Shown here: positions 1 through 10,627 of the stretch, one piece after another
Position numbering within the stretch: the first letter of the stretch is position 1
Layout of the letters: each line of letters begins with the position of its first letter
Origin: Taxillus chinensis
Taxonomy: Eukaryota; Streptophyta; Magnoliopsida; Santalales; Loranthaceae
Assembly: GCA_023512835.1 (NCBI GenBank)
Contig: CM042092.1
Coordinates: 27,849,543-27,913,542 of the forward strand
Length of the DNA: 64,000 bases
Direction: 5' to 3'
The notes under the pieces: generated by a model
What the model saw: the letters and a program-made list of their open reading frames with translations, nothing else
What the model was told of the DNA's origin: nothing
The model's database searches: none
Translations under genes and position numbers: made by a program

Positions 1-1103
1 GGACTAGATTTATCGATATGGTTGCAAAGAAAATCTGAACCTGTAGCTAAACAAGGATAAACTGAAAATACAAAAGCTTAACAGGCAAGGATTAGTACGG
101 ATTAGAGAAGATAATCAGTAAAAAACAACATAATCCGAACTAATGAGAAACGGAACTCATGCATTGCTAAGAATGTAGTAGACGTATGCATACGTGAAAA
201 TGATCAATATTACTGAATCAGGGCATATGTCAGACAGCAATACACAGGTTCATATAGGTCAACATAGCGAAACCGTCTTGCTGAACAACGTAGCTAAGAT
301 TAATTAAAGAGCATATGATTTGGCCAATTTAGGATTCATGAGTGAAAAATGATAGAGCGAACACATGTCAAAAGTAGGCAGATGATTAGCCGATTAAAAT
401 GCATGGTTGAAGAAGGAAAATACATCCAAACATGCCACTTTTCTGATTCAAAACAGCATGTCCAGTCAGATCTAGAAGTAAAAGTTTAGAGGAAGGAGAA
501 TCCAAGACATATTAGGGGTTCATTGCTGCTCCCCCGTAGATCATTTAATCCTCTCAATGAAAAGCTCCCCCTCAAATAGACAGTCAGGAAAGAGGTCATG
601 AGACATATACGGGGGGTATTACTGAATAATATGTAAAGCATTGTCTCCCCCGTAGATTGTGCAATCCTCTCGGTTGACCTTTCCGATTTGTAGAAATTCA
701 GCACTGTCTATCTTATTAGAAAACTATACTTGGAGGCTGATCGATCTGCGATTGAGTATTCATCCACCAGGCATTCCAAGCTAACCCATTTCACTTCTTC
801 AACTATGCATGTTAATAGAGTAATCTAAATGAACATGCTTTTGTCATGTGGTGATTAATGGAAATTAAGATCATGAAACCAGAAGAGGTAAATCATATAA
901 GCTTTAGTCATGTTAGCTTAAACGACTTCAGTCGGGAAATGCAAGCATCCTCCCAATATGAGGATGAGATTAATATCAGAAGCATGAAGCCGTTAAACAG
1001 TAAGTATGATCAGCAATACAGTCAGTAAGTCTCTACTACTTTCAGTAAACGTACAATGCATGTTCTGAAAGTAAATATACTATTGGGTAATTCAAATGTG
1101 AAG
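1..1103 (-). other. Post-pol spacer of copy 1 with repeated polypurine motifs
   Basis: This non-coding stretch follows the pol stop and aligns with 26536-27660 of copy 3. Two copies of a conserved motif (minus strand: GAGAGGATTGCACAATCTAC followed by GGGGGAG, and a relative ending in the same purine run) lie at about 644-673 and 529-559. A third purine run (TGAGGGGGAG) is at 564-573. Sireviruses are known for multiplied polypurine tracts. I see no ORF with coding character here; the additional ORF of this family would lie further left, outside the window. Confidence 0.7.
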
Positions 1104-3571
1104 CTATGCAGAGAAGTCAAGCATACCTAATCGGAAGAGTAGTTCAGAGAACCTCGCATCAGGTAGGGGCTTTGTAAGTATGTCTGCTAATTGATCTTCG
1201 ATAGCAACATGTTCCAAGTGAAATATGCTTTTTGAGAACATGATCGCGTATGAAGTGATACCTGACCTCAATGTGCTTCGTCTTAGGATGCATGACAGGA
1301 TTGTTGCTGATGGCAATTGCATTAGTGTTGTCACAGTAGAGTGGAATAGATGACATGTTGAAACCGTAGTCAGTAAGTTGACTTTGCATCCAAAGTAGCT
1401 GTGCGCAAAGAACTTCCTAAGCCTATATATTCCGCCTCAACAGTAGAGGTTGATACGGAATTCGCTTCTTCTGAACCATGAGATCAATCTATTTCCTAGA
1501 AACCGACACGTCTTGCTTGTGCTTTTCTTGTCGATGCGACATCCAGTGAAGTCGGCATCGAGTATCCAAGATAAGGTGAAGTTGGACTCCTTTGGGTACC
1601 GAGTCCCAAATTCATCGTTCCCTTGAGATACCTTAATATCCGTTTTACATGAAGCATATGTGACTCCTTGGGATTCGCCTGGTATCGTGCACAGATGCAA
1701 GTTGCAAACATAATGTCTGGGCAACTTGCTGTAAGATACAGCAAGGATCCGATCATCCCTCTGTAGTCAGTCACATTTATGGATATGCCGTCAGCATCCG
1801 GATCTAACTTGGCACCGACAGGCATGGGAGTTTTGACGGGAGATGAACCTTCCATACCAAACTTCTTAATAAGATCGCGAGTGTACTTAGCCTGATTAAT
1901 GAAGATTCCTTCCTTTAATTGTTTAACTTCTATTCCAAGGAAGTAGGACAGTTCTCCCATCATGCTCATTTCAAACTTGCCTGTCATCAACTTAGCAAAC
2001 TCTTCACAAAGCTTCGGATTCATTGATCCGAAAATGATATCATCTACGTATATTTGTACGATCAGAGTGTGTCCTTTCTCTTTTCGTAAAAATAAGGTGG
2101 TGTCTATCTTCCCTTTTTGGAAGTTATGAGCAAGTAGGAATTCTGACAGTGTGTCGTACCAGGCTCTTGGAGCTTGCTTCAAACCATATAGAGCTTTCTG
2201 AAGTTTGTAGACAAGATGTCCTGCCTTAGGTTCAATGAAGCCGGGAGGTTGTTCAACATACACCTCCTCTTGAAGGTCTCCATTCAGGAATGCGCTCTTG
2301 ACGTCCATTTGATAAACTATGAAGTTTTCATATGAAGCATACACCAGAAACATTCGGATTGCCTCAAGTCTTGCTACCGGAGCAAAGGTTTCATCATAAT
2401 CTATTCCTTCTTCTTGACGATATCCTTTGGCTACCAGTCTGGCTTTGTTCCGGATTACTATTCCATCCGTATCAAGCTTGTTCCGGAACACCCATTTAAC
2501 GCCAATGACTTGCTGAGACTTGGGCCTTGGTACTAAGGTCCACACATTATTTCTCTTAAATTGATTCAGCTCGTCTTGCATGGCTTCTATCCAGTTTGAA
2601 TCTTGCAGAGCTTCATCTACCACCTTTGGTTCTATTAGAGATAGAAAACACGAGTGAAGACTCATGTTGGAGGTGGCTGCTCTTGTTCTTAAACCAACAG
2701 TAGGATCACCAATCACTTGATCTGAGGGATGGTTTCGAGTCCATCTGTAATTCTGTGCATGTGATGGATGATCTTGAACAATTTGAAGCTCTTCCAGATT
2801 AGGTGGTTCAGTTGTATCCGCTGGTTGAGCTTCGCCCGGACTAGTTGTTTTCGTATTAGAAGGTACGGTTGAACTAGAAGGTTCTTCAACACTGTTTCTT
2901 TCAGTGTTAACTGGTCTGGACAGACTTGAAGGTGCTCCGGAATTTTGGGTATCCGTAGGAGTATGTCCGGAGCTAAATGGTAGTCCGGAGTCCGAGTCAT
3001 CTGTAGCATCATCCATATAATTTCTTTGTGTCTCGCTGATGCCACGTGATTGGTCAGGATGTGTAACAGGAACATTCATAAACTTCGAATAATCGACGTT
3101 GCTGTCCATGACCTGCACATTAGAACTTGAAGAACCGACTTTTGACCAATCAAGATTAGCTTCATCAAAAGTCACATGGATAGATTCTTCAACTTTAAAA
3201 AGTTTTCTATTGAAGACCCGATAAGCCTTGCTATGTAGTGAGTACCCGACAAAAATCCCATCATCGATTTTTGGTTCAAATTTATTCCGGGTCTCTTTGC
3301 CATTTATCAGTATATAGCAAGTACACCCAAAAGCTCTAAAATGTGAAATTGAAGGTTTTCGTCCTCTCCACATCTCATAGGGTGTTTTCATGGTAGATTT
3401 ATTTATTAAAGTTCCGTTCGAACATAGCAGGGAGTGGACACGGCTTGAGCCCATAGGCGAGAGAGGAAGCGTTGCCCCTGCTAACATGGATCTACCAGCT
3501 TCAACTAAAGTACGATTCTTGCGCTCGGCTACCCCATTTTGTTGTGGGGTTCTGGGGAGCAGAGAAGTCAT
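1104..3571 (-). pseudogene. copia pol: integrase C-terminal part, reverse transcriptase, RNase H (copy 1)
   Basis: A 691-residue frame (3571-1496) starts in the integrase core at [16 protein letters not shown], which supplies the DDE glutamate. It runs through the integrase C-terminal region ([20 protein letters not shown]) and a low-complexity hinge. The reverse transcriptase follows ([20 protein letters not shown], then DVKSAFLNG, then the catalytic YVDDIIFGS at about 2030-2056). Near 1500 the frame shifts, and RNase H continues in fragments at 1104-1389 (HIEVRYHFIRDHVLKK, LADILTKPLPDARFSELL) to the pol stop at 1104. The RT catalytic aspartates are intact, but the polyprotein is split from the upstream frame near 3580 by a stop and frameshift. 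It would copy retrotransposon RNA to DNA in virus-like particles if intact. Confidence 0.93.
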
Positions 3572-3585
3572 GCCTTATGCCCTGT

Positions 3586-5046
3586 TCAGGAACAATATGA
3601 TCTCATTTCTGAAAAATCAAATTCTGTACCATGATCACTCCTGATGCATTTAATGCTCAGTCCTTGTGAGTTGCTTATCCAGTTGAAGAGATCTACTAGA
3701 TGCTCAAAAGTTTGATCCTTTGATTTCAGGAACATCACCCATGTGTATCTGGTGAAATCATCGATAACCACAAGGGTATATCTCGCACCAACTAGTGATG
3801 GAACAGATATAGGACCACAGAGGTCCATATGAAGAAGTTGTAGAGGAGTAGTTATTGAGTTAACCGATTTGCTCTTAAAGCCGTGTTTGGTCTGTTTGCC
3901 AAGTTGGCATTCTCGACAGAGAGTGCTCCTGGAGAACTTGAGTTTAGGTAGACCAGTGACAAGATCAAGTGATGCTAACTTAGACAAAGTCTTAAAGTTT
4001 AAATGAGCGCATCGCTTGTGCCATAACCAACTATCTTCATCTGAAGCTTTAGTGAGGAAGCATACAGGGTCAGAAGAATTATTTCTTAAGACCACTGAGT
4101 ATATGTCCCCATCTCTTGATCCGGATAACTTAATATCTCCGGATAAGTTTTCTCTTACTGTACAGGAGTTGGACATAAAGGAAACAGTAAATCCTTTGTT
4201 ACATAGATTACTGACACTTAGCAAATTATGCTTCAAACCCTCAACTAGTGCAACTTTAGTGATTGATACATAGCCGTTTGTTAAAGTGCCATACCCGACA
4301 GTCTTACCTTTGCTGTTGTCACCATATAAAACGGATGGACCTCGTTTTTCATTAACTTCTACGAGCAGAGTCTGATCACCCGTCATATGTCCGGAGCATC
4401 CACTATCGAGGATCCACTTGCTTTGATTGATCTTTAACTTCAAGTGATCCGGCAATGCATTCCAGAGATGCTCCTGAAAGATAACAGTGTACACTTTTGG
4501 TGCCCAAACTTGTTTCGGGCGGTTAGAGAATGCAGCAGTATTGTCAACAGTTTCGGATTTGATTTTGCTAGGACTTTTAGCTTTCCAAGTTAACATTAAC
4601 TTGTTAGTTTCAACTGCTTCTTTTATTTGGGTTTTCTTGGGAGAGACACTCCTTTTAGATTTAGATTTTGTTTTGCTCGAAGAACCCCTTTTATAAAATT
4701 GAACTTTATTGGATTGAAATTGATTACAAAGCCAGCTATTAGATAGACTCCAACATTCATAGTGATAATGACCCATTTCTCTACAGATGGAACAGACACT
4801 ATAATGTGAAGTACAAACAGGGGATACAGGTCTCTTAGATTTTACAGACTTTCTACTCTGTTCCCTGTGGCCTAATCCATTTCGTTTGGGTGACGCGCTC
4901 TTGGCCCTAGATGCGTCAGCCTTAGCCCTTCCTTTCTTTTTGGGTGCTACAGTTTTGGCTTTAACTGCAGCAGCCTTCCCTTCATCATTAGTTACGGGTG
5001 CTACGCGTTTCGGAACCTGCGATAACGACCTCAACTCCACAGTCAT
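3586..5046 (-). pseudogene. copia gag-pol: second zinc knuckle, protease, GAG-pre-integrase, integrase N-terminal part (copy 1)
   Basis: This 486-residue frame begins in a basic Lys/Ala/Ser-rich segment. A CCHC knuckle follows at 4753-4794 (CSICREMGHYHYEC). Next is the aspartic protease with active site ILDSGCSGHMTGD (about 4380-4420). The GAG-pre-integrase zinc region has LWHKRCAHLNFKT and CRECQLGKQTKHGF. The integrase core carries MDLCGP and IRSDHGTEF, the first two catalytic Asp residues. It ends at a stop near 3588, beyond which the integrase continues in another frame from 3571. It overlaps the gag frame (to 4988) by 59 nt, consistent with an indel having split one original gag-pol frame. 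Confidence 0.93.
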
Positions 5047-6789
5047 AAACTATGGTGCCACCTGAAATGAAACCATCCAACGGTTTAGATGTACAAACAG
5101 GATATAAGTTGGTTAGTTTTGGAGTGAAATCTGGAGGACACTCATTAGCTTGAGTATTGGAGTTTGGTGATTCGGAGCCTAGGCCAGGTTTGACTCGAAT
5201 GTTATCTGCATCAGTCCTAAATGTGGAGGCTATTTCCCCGGATTTAAGCCACTTACGATTTATTTCCCTTTCCTGTTCAAGTTTGTTTTCGAGTCTTTTT
5301 ACTATAACTTTTAGGCCAGAGAGATTGGTATTTAACAGATGATTTTCAGCTCTTAGATCGTGATACCAAGCTTCTTTTCCCCTGAAGTCAGCGATGTCCT
5401 TTTCTAGTCTAGTAATAGTAAATTCAAGACGTTTGTTCTGACTTTCCATATCTTTGTACATTTGAGTAATTATTAGTCTCTCATTCTTTTCATGATCGCA
5501 TGTAGTAGTAAGAGATTCTAACTTACTCATGAGCTCAAAGATAGAAGATACCTCAATATTTGCCATGAGGCAGACGTTTGGCTTAGGAGTTGGCTCATCA
5601 TCCGAGGATTCCTCCTCTTCTTTCGAGCCACTGACGTACTTTGTCACGAACGCCTTCCTCTTGTTCTTGCTGTTGTCTGAGGTGGAACGTCGGGGCGTAA
5701 CCTTGTCACTTTTCTCTGCCGTCTTAGATTTAGATCTGCATTCCTTGGCCCAGTGACCGGTTTTCCCACAGTTAAAGCATTCTTGGGAGCTTGACTCCGA
5801 TCGTTCCTTCCTTCTGGATGATGAGGAGCCTCTTCTGAATCCTTTTCTACTTTTCCGAAGGAATCGTTCGAAGGATTTGACAAGAAGAGCTATTTCCTCT
5901 TCAACGTCTGAGTCAGAATTTTCTGACTCATCCGTATCATCCTCCAGATGATTACTGGTGCATTCTGTAGCTTTGAGAGCTACTCCCTTTTCTTTCCGAG
6001 CTATCTTCTCATCATGGGCAGAGTATTTGAATCTAACCTCATGAGTCCGAAGCTCTCCGTAGATTTCCTCAAGGGCAGTGAATGGCCAGTTTTTGTCAGC
6101 TTGCATCTGGAGCTGCTTGGAGTAGTAGCGATCCGGCAAGGATCGAAAGAACTTGTCATTGATTTGAGACTGAGTGTAGTGCTCATTGACAGTTTTTAGC
6201 TCTAGAATGAGCTTGCCGAATCTCCGATAGATGCTTTCCAGGGATTCGCCAGGTTTGTGATTGAAACTCAAAATTCTGTCTGAGAGCACATATCACATTT
6301 TGCATTTTGGGACTGACTCCCCTCATAGAGGATTGTCAGTTTATCCCAAACAGCTTTTGCTGACGTGCAACCCTGGACGTCCGTGAAAGCCTCGGAATCC
6401 AAAGACGATGTAACATAAGCTAGAGCCTTTTCACTAGCGCACTGCCAGGCTCTTTCATCGTTGGTAAGTTCGGCATCCGTCTTTGGCCTCCTAACTCCAT
6501 GTTCTCCGATAGTCATCGGAATTGGGATCTCCTGATGAAGACATGGCCACATGAGATGATCATGGCATACCATAAACATCTTCATGCGAGCTTTCCACTG
6601 GGAGAAAAGTTCAGGTGTGAATTTGGGCGGTTTCGTCAGAGTAAAACCAGAACTCCGTGGTTGAGAGGCGGCGGCAGCAGCAGGTTGAGGTGGGTCGACG
6701 TTTTGACTGCTGCTTCGATTTGGAATAGGCTCTTGTGCACCTCCGGAGTTAAGGCGAGTGTTGAAAAGCATACTGCTTTCTTCGGCCAT
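4988..6789 (-). pseudogene. Sirevirus gag (copy 1), two overlapping frames
   Basis: The start is the ATG at 6789-6787 (MAEESSMLFNTRLNSGG), 47 nt downstream of the primer site. This start is shared with copy 3 at 18455. The first frame (6789-6268) holds the start of the copia gag (UBN2-like) domain, including FSQWKARMKMFM and a VWDKL motif. A frameshift near 6280 passes to 6289-4988. That frame continues the gag domain (ESIYRRFGKLILELK), an acidic/serine stretch, a CCHC zinc knuckle CFNCGKTGHWAKEC (5738-5779), and a long predicted coiled coil (about 5540-5220). Gag packages element RNA. The length and post-knuckle coiled coil are typical of Sireviruses. Confidence 0.9.
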
Positions 6790-6835
6790 TGCTTAGAGTA
6801 AAAGAGTGGGATCTCTACTTTTGAACAAATAGACT

Positions 6836-6847
6836 GCTCTGATACCA
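6836..6847 (-). other. Primer binding site of copy 1
   Basis: On the minus strand the sequence is TGGTATCAGAGC, complementary to the 3' end of plant initiator tRNA-Met. It lies two bases inside the LTR end at 6850, which fixes the 5' LTR boundary. Confidence 0.93.
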
Positions 6848-6849
6848 CT

Positions 6850-8245
6850 TGATGGTCCCTTGGAGCCTAGAGGGTGGGGGGGGGGGGGGTGAATAGGCTC
6901 TTATTCAAACTCTTTTGTTCTCTTAAGGCACTGCACTAATCTAGTTAAGTGAAAGAATCACTGCGGAAGATAACCAGATAGTGGAAGTATTTTGTTTTAT
7001 TATCAAAAGATAATTACAACAAAATAGAAGCAACTCTCTTACACTCAGTTTTACAAAAAGGATTCACACACTAGCCTTGTTTGTATCTTTGAGCTCTTGT
7101 ACATACGCAGGGTAGATCCCTCCCTTTTTTTTTCGCTGTCTATCACACTCCTCTTTTTTTAAATATACAAGTATGAATATTTATACAACTATTCCTAAGA
7201 GACAACCTTGGAACTTGTAGTTCCGGAATGCGTTCAGCACTAACTATTCCTCGGTAATCTCTCTGTCTTGACTGCTGCGGTTTCTGGAGCTCAAGATCTT
7301 GGGTTTGAAGAGTATAAGTGCATTTGTGAGTTCCCAAATACAATTGAGATTGTGTCCACATATCCGGATGATCCACGTGTAAGATTCTTCAGGTTCTCAA
7401 TAAGTTTGTCTTACATCGGGACGCCACGAGCTGATAACTTTGAATGCGGTGAGTTGAAGTAGTATCTTCTTGGTCCGGTGTAATTCTCCTTACTCCGTTG
7501 CTAATGAAGCTCAGAACCTTACTCCGTGTCAGTGGTTGCTTACTCCGTATCTATTTAGTACTGGAATCCTTAGTCCGTGTCAGCGCTTTCTTACTCCGCA
7601 TGTAAGTTCCTTACTCCGTATGTAAGTTCCTTACACCGGGCGAGTCTTGAAAAGTCTGATGACTTATTCTGTGTCAGCGCTTTCTTACTCCGCATGTAAG
7701 TTCCTTACTCCGTATGTAAGTTCCTTACTCTGTATGTAAGTTCCTTACTCCGGGCGAGTAAGATATCCGGATTCCTTACTCCGCATCTAGTTTCCTTACT
7801 CCGTGTGAATAAAGATTCGGATCCTTATTCCGCATCAATACTTCCTTACTCAGCATGTATGAAAGACTCGGACGCCTTACTCCGTGTCTTCTTCACTTTA
7901 GTTCACTTGAGGGGAAGACTTAACTATTTAACTCCATTTCAATCCTTTTGCTTCGTGCGACCTCGTTGACCAAGACTCTTACTCCGCACTTAGCCTTTAA
8001 GTTCTTAGTCCATACGAATGTTCCTTATTCCGTATGTATTTGTGACTTGGTTATTTACCAAGTGTTTGACGACACTCACTCTTGTCCGGATCAGGATTAT
8101 GTATCCTGTCCTTAGCTTTGCTCTCACGAGTGCATCTCCGGATTAGTAACATATCTTCTGCAATGATCAAATAAACACAAAAGATCTCAGATCAAATTAC
8201 ATAAGGCTTTATCAGCATTATCCAAATTCTGGGTTTGATCCAACA
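6850..8245 (-). repeat. 5' LTR of Sirevirus copy 1
   Basis: About 1.4 kb, read on minus from TGTTGGATCAAACCCAG (8245) to ...GGGACCATCA (6850); the terminal CCAACA of the family is mutated to CCATCA. It is homologous to the LTRs at 16951-18393, 48924-50365 and 52450-62903. A TATA-like box (minus TATAAATATT) lies at about 7176-7185. The upstream half (about 7470-7910) is packed with the word CTTACTCCG. A G-rich run near 6870-6888 sits close to the LTR 3' end. Confidence 0.92.
7176..7185 (-). promoter_or_regulatory. Probable LTR TATA box, copy 1
   Basis: Minus-strand TATAAATATT occupies the position matched by CTATAAATAG in the copy 3 LTRs, between the CTTACTCCG array and the primer site. It is inferred to drive genomic RNA from this LTR. 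Confidence 0.55.
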
Positions 8246-9000
8246 GAAAAGCTGATAGGTAACGTATCTAGCAACTTCTTAGATCTAGTGGCTTCAGGAG
8301 AACATATTGAAGATGGTATAAAAGAAGGGAAGCTTCATGGAAATACGTCACACACATCCAAGAAGTCTGCACCGACATGGAAACAGAAAAAACCAGATAT
8401 CCAGCCAATCTGGCAGAGCACTCCTATGCATCAAGGCAACTTTGGGACATATCCCAGTCTGTATCCCACACCTGGATCCTATACAGGGCCACCCCCAATG
8501 ACAGCCTATGCAGTGCCGACACCTCCATACTTAGCATATCAACCACAAGGGGGAGCTCCTTATCGTTTTCCACCAAATCCAACTCCAACCATGCAACCAG
8601 AACCCCAATAAGCCTCTGTCAGGTCGAGCCAAACCACCAATAGACCCAGGCAAGAATTCGATAAGATCCTTATAACCTATGCTAAGCTATATCCATGACT
8701 ACTGGAAGCCAGAATGATGACTCCAATTCCAGCAATAGAAGTGAAACAGCCACCCCCTGCATGGTACAAGTCGGAGGCCTGATGTACCTATCACAGCAAT
8801 GGAGCGGGGCATGACCTTGAAAATTGTTTTGCCCTCAAGAAAATTGTCCAACAGTTAGTCGGGGCGAATGGCTAGACTTTTCGAAGCAGTCCGGGGAACC
8901 AAGTGTCGACTCAAACCCATTACTGGAACATTCAAGCCAGTAAACAATGGAGCGACGGAAATAAAAATAACCAGGATTATGATGTTGTGAGAAAACTCTT
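8246..9000 (+). pseudogene. Decayed Ty3/gypsy (Ogre/Tat-like) gag remnant
   Basis: One reading phase holds a recognisable gypsy gag C-terminal region despite stops (for example at 8609). First comes EKLIGNVSSNFLDLVASGEH with a following IEDGIKEGK motif. A Pro/Gln-rich linker follows, then a segment ending PPPAWYKSEA. A zinc-binding motif CTYHSNGAGHDLENC with FALKKIVQQL lies at about 8783-8857. This CxYHxxxxGHxxENCxxLK pattern is typical of plant Tat/Ogre/Athila gags. The N-terminal part is missing because Sirevirus copy 1 inserted at 8245/8246. I see no protease motif after it. Confidence 0.72.
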
Positions 9001-10627
9001 TGGGGATGTGGTAATTTTCTTTTGTTTTGTGTGTTCAATCAATCCCGTTTTATTAAGTGTATTTTACCTACAATTGTTGTGTGCAACGTCTGTCACTACT
9101 TGTTTACTCTTTTGACACGGGTAATAGGTCCAAACCAGGGCATATCAAGCCAAAGAAACCTAAGCCATTTTGGTTGTACCTCAAACTCCAAGCAGATTAG
9201 AAAAGCATGTCAGTATAAAAGACAACGAAACTGTCCCTATGTCAGACTGGGGCACGACAAAGTTCCTTCTATCATTGAAAGTTCCTTCTTATCCACTTTG
9301 AGAAAAACTTTGATTGTTTAAAATGAAGAGAAGCCGTCTTTCACTACCGCGTGATACTATCCTTGCTAGTCCTTTTGAGCCCGACTAAAGTTCTCCTTGT
9401 ATATATAACCTGATCCACAGTTCACCCCACACTGGGGCCAGTTTTGAATGTCAAGATTCCACACATGGGACAATTAGTGAGTAAAAGTAAAAAAAAAAGA
9501 ATGAAAGAAAAAAGAAATATTTTGAATATCACAAATTGGGACACTTTTGTGAAATCCCCTGACATTGGGGACAGTGGTAAAAAAAAAATCATTTGAGCAA
9601 CAATAATGTCCCACACCGGGGCAAATTTTTGACAAACAAAAAAGGAGAGTCCTGTTTGAAATATGGATCACAACCAGCCTAGAATAGGTTTGAGCCTGTT
9701 ATATCTCTTTCCTGATAAACCCAACAGCCCAGCCTATATTACAGTCCTAAAAAGGTCTTCTCAGATTAAATGATCAAAGTGATTTCTCATATGCGCAATT
9801 CAGAATAGCGTTATAGAGATCAAGGATGCAAGGTGGACTTGATGATAACTCGCAAGGGCATTAAGGGTAAAATACAAAGCCACCTACAAGTAGAAGGAAT
9901 AACAAGCAGAAAATAAGGCAGGCTTAGTGAAAACCCGAAAAGGGCACTAAGAGCAAAAGTGAAAAGCCACAAAAGGAATGTCAACCACTCAAAGCCCGAG
10001 AGCAGCCAACATTGAGCCTCAAGACTGACACACTTAGGCACCCTAATACCAAGCCCAACAAATCCTTTCAAATCAACTCCCTACACTGCAATGCACAAAG
10101 ATAATCCAACCGACAAGTGGAAACTCTGATAAGTCCCTAAACCTCATGAGGAAACAAACAAACAATATCTTCAACCTAGCCCCGAGCACTGATTCAAATC
10201 ATCAGAATTCCTATTTAGCCCGGTCAACTGGGGCTCGAAATAAAATATATCCCAAGCTGAAAGCTATACCAGGATAACCCAAACATTATTACCTCTATTA
10301 TAAGAGGACAAGTTGTGACGGAACGTAGCATACTCCAAACACAAAAAAAGAATGTTTTCATCAAAGCTTCGTTTCAAGTCTTAAAACTTTGCATGTATGT
10401 GTTTAAATAAAAAGCCTATTCCCAATAGGATTCCTCAACATGTCATTCAACAACTTTGGTTCAGCTAGATAACTGCCCCAAGACATATGTCCTCCAAAAA
10501 TCAAGCATGTTTCCCCTAGCAGGCCAAACTTCGAGAGAGATACTGGATCATTTCCCCCGCACCAAAAGTAATTTGGCAACCACCAACGGATTAAGCTCCC
10601 TTAACAAAGGATGCAGGCATCACATAT
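9001..10627. other. Unassigned AT-rich repeat-derived spacer
   Basis: No ORF with coding character. It contains repeated phrases around CACACTGGGGC / CACACCGGGGC (9420-9440, 9610-9625) and several short GGGACA-type runs. These resemble non-coding 3' regions of Tat/Ogre-like gypsy elements and would fit the gag remnant at 8246-9000, with the pol domains deleted. The last five bases (CATAT, 10623-10627) are the left flank of Sirevirus copy 2. Attribution is an inference. Confidence 0.35.

Larger units (their letters stand above)
1..8245 (-). mobile_element. Sirevirus-type Ty1/copia element, copy 1 (5' part)
   Basis: Read on the minus strand the order is LTR (8245-6850), primer site, gag, protease, integrase, reverse transcriptase, RNase H, then a spacer that leaves the window at position 1. 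This PR-IN-RT-RH order defines Ty1/copia. The TGTTGG LTR start, long gag and later spacer with repeated purine tracts point to the Sirevirus (SIRE/Maximus) group. Its sequence is very close to copy 3 (16951-50365), which serves as the reference for its missing 3' part. It is inserted in a gypsy gag remnant that resumes at 8246. The target duplication cannot be checked because the 3' LTR is outside. Gag and pol carry frameshifts and stops, so it is non-autonomous. Confidence 0.93.

Noticed and set aside
7470..7910. Regularly spaced short repeats as a CRISPR-like array
   Set aside because: Repeats are 9 bp, degenerate, unevenly spaced and inside a plant LTR.
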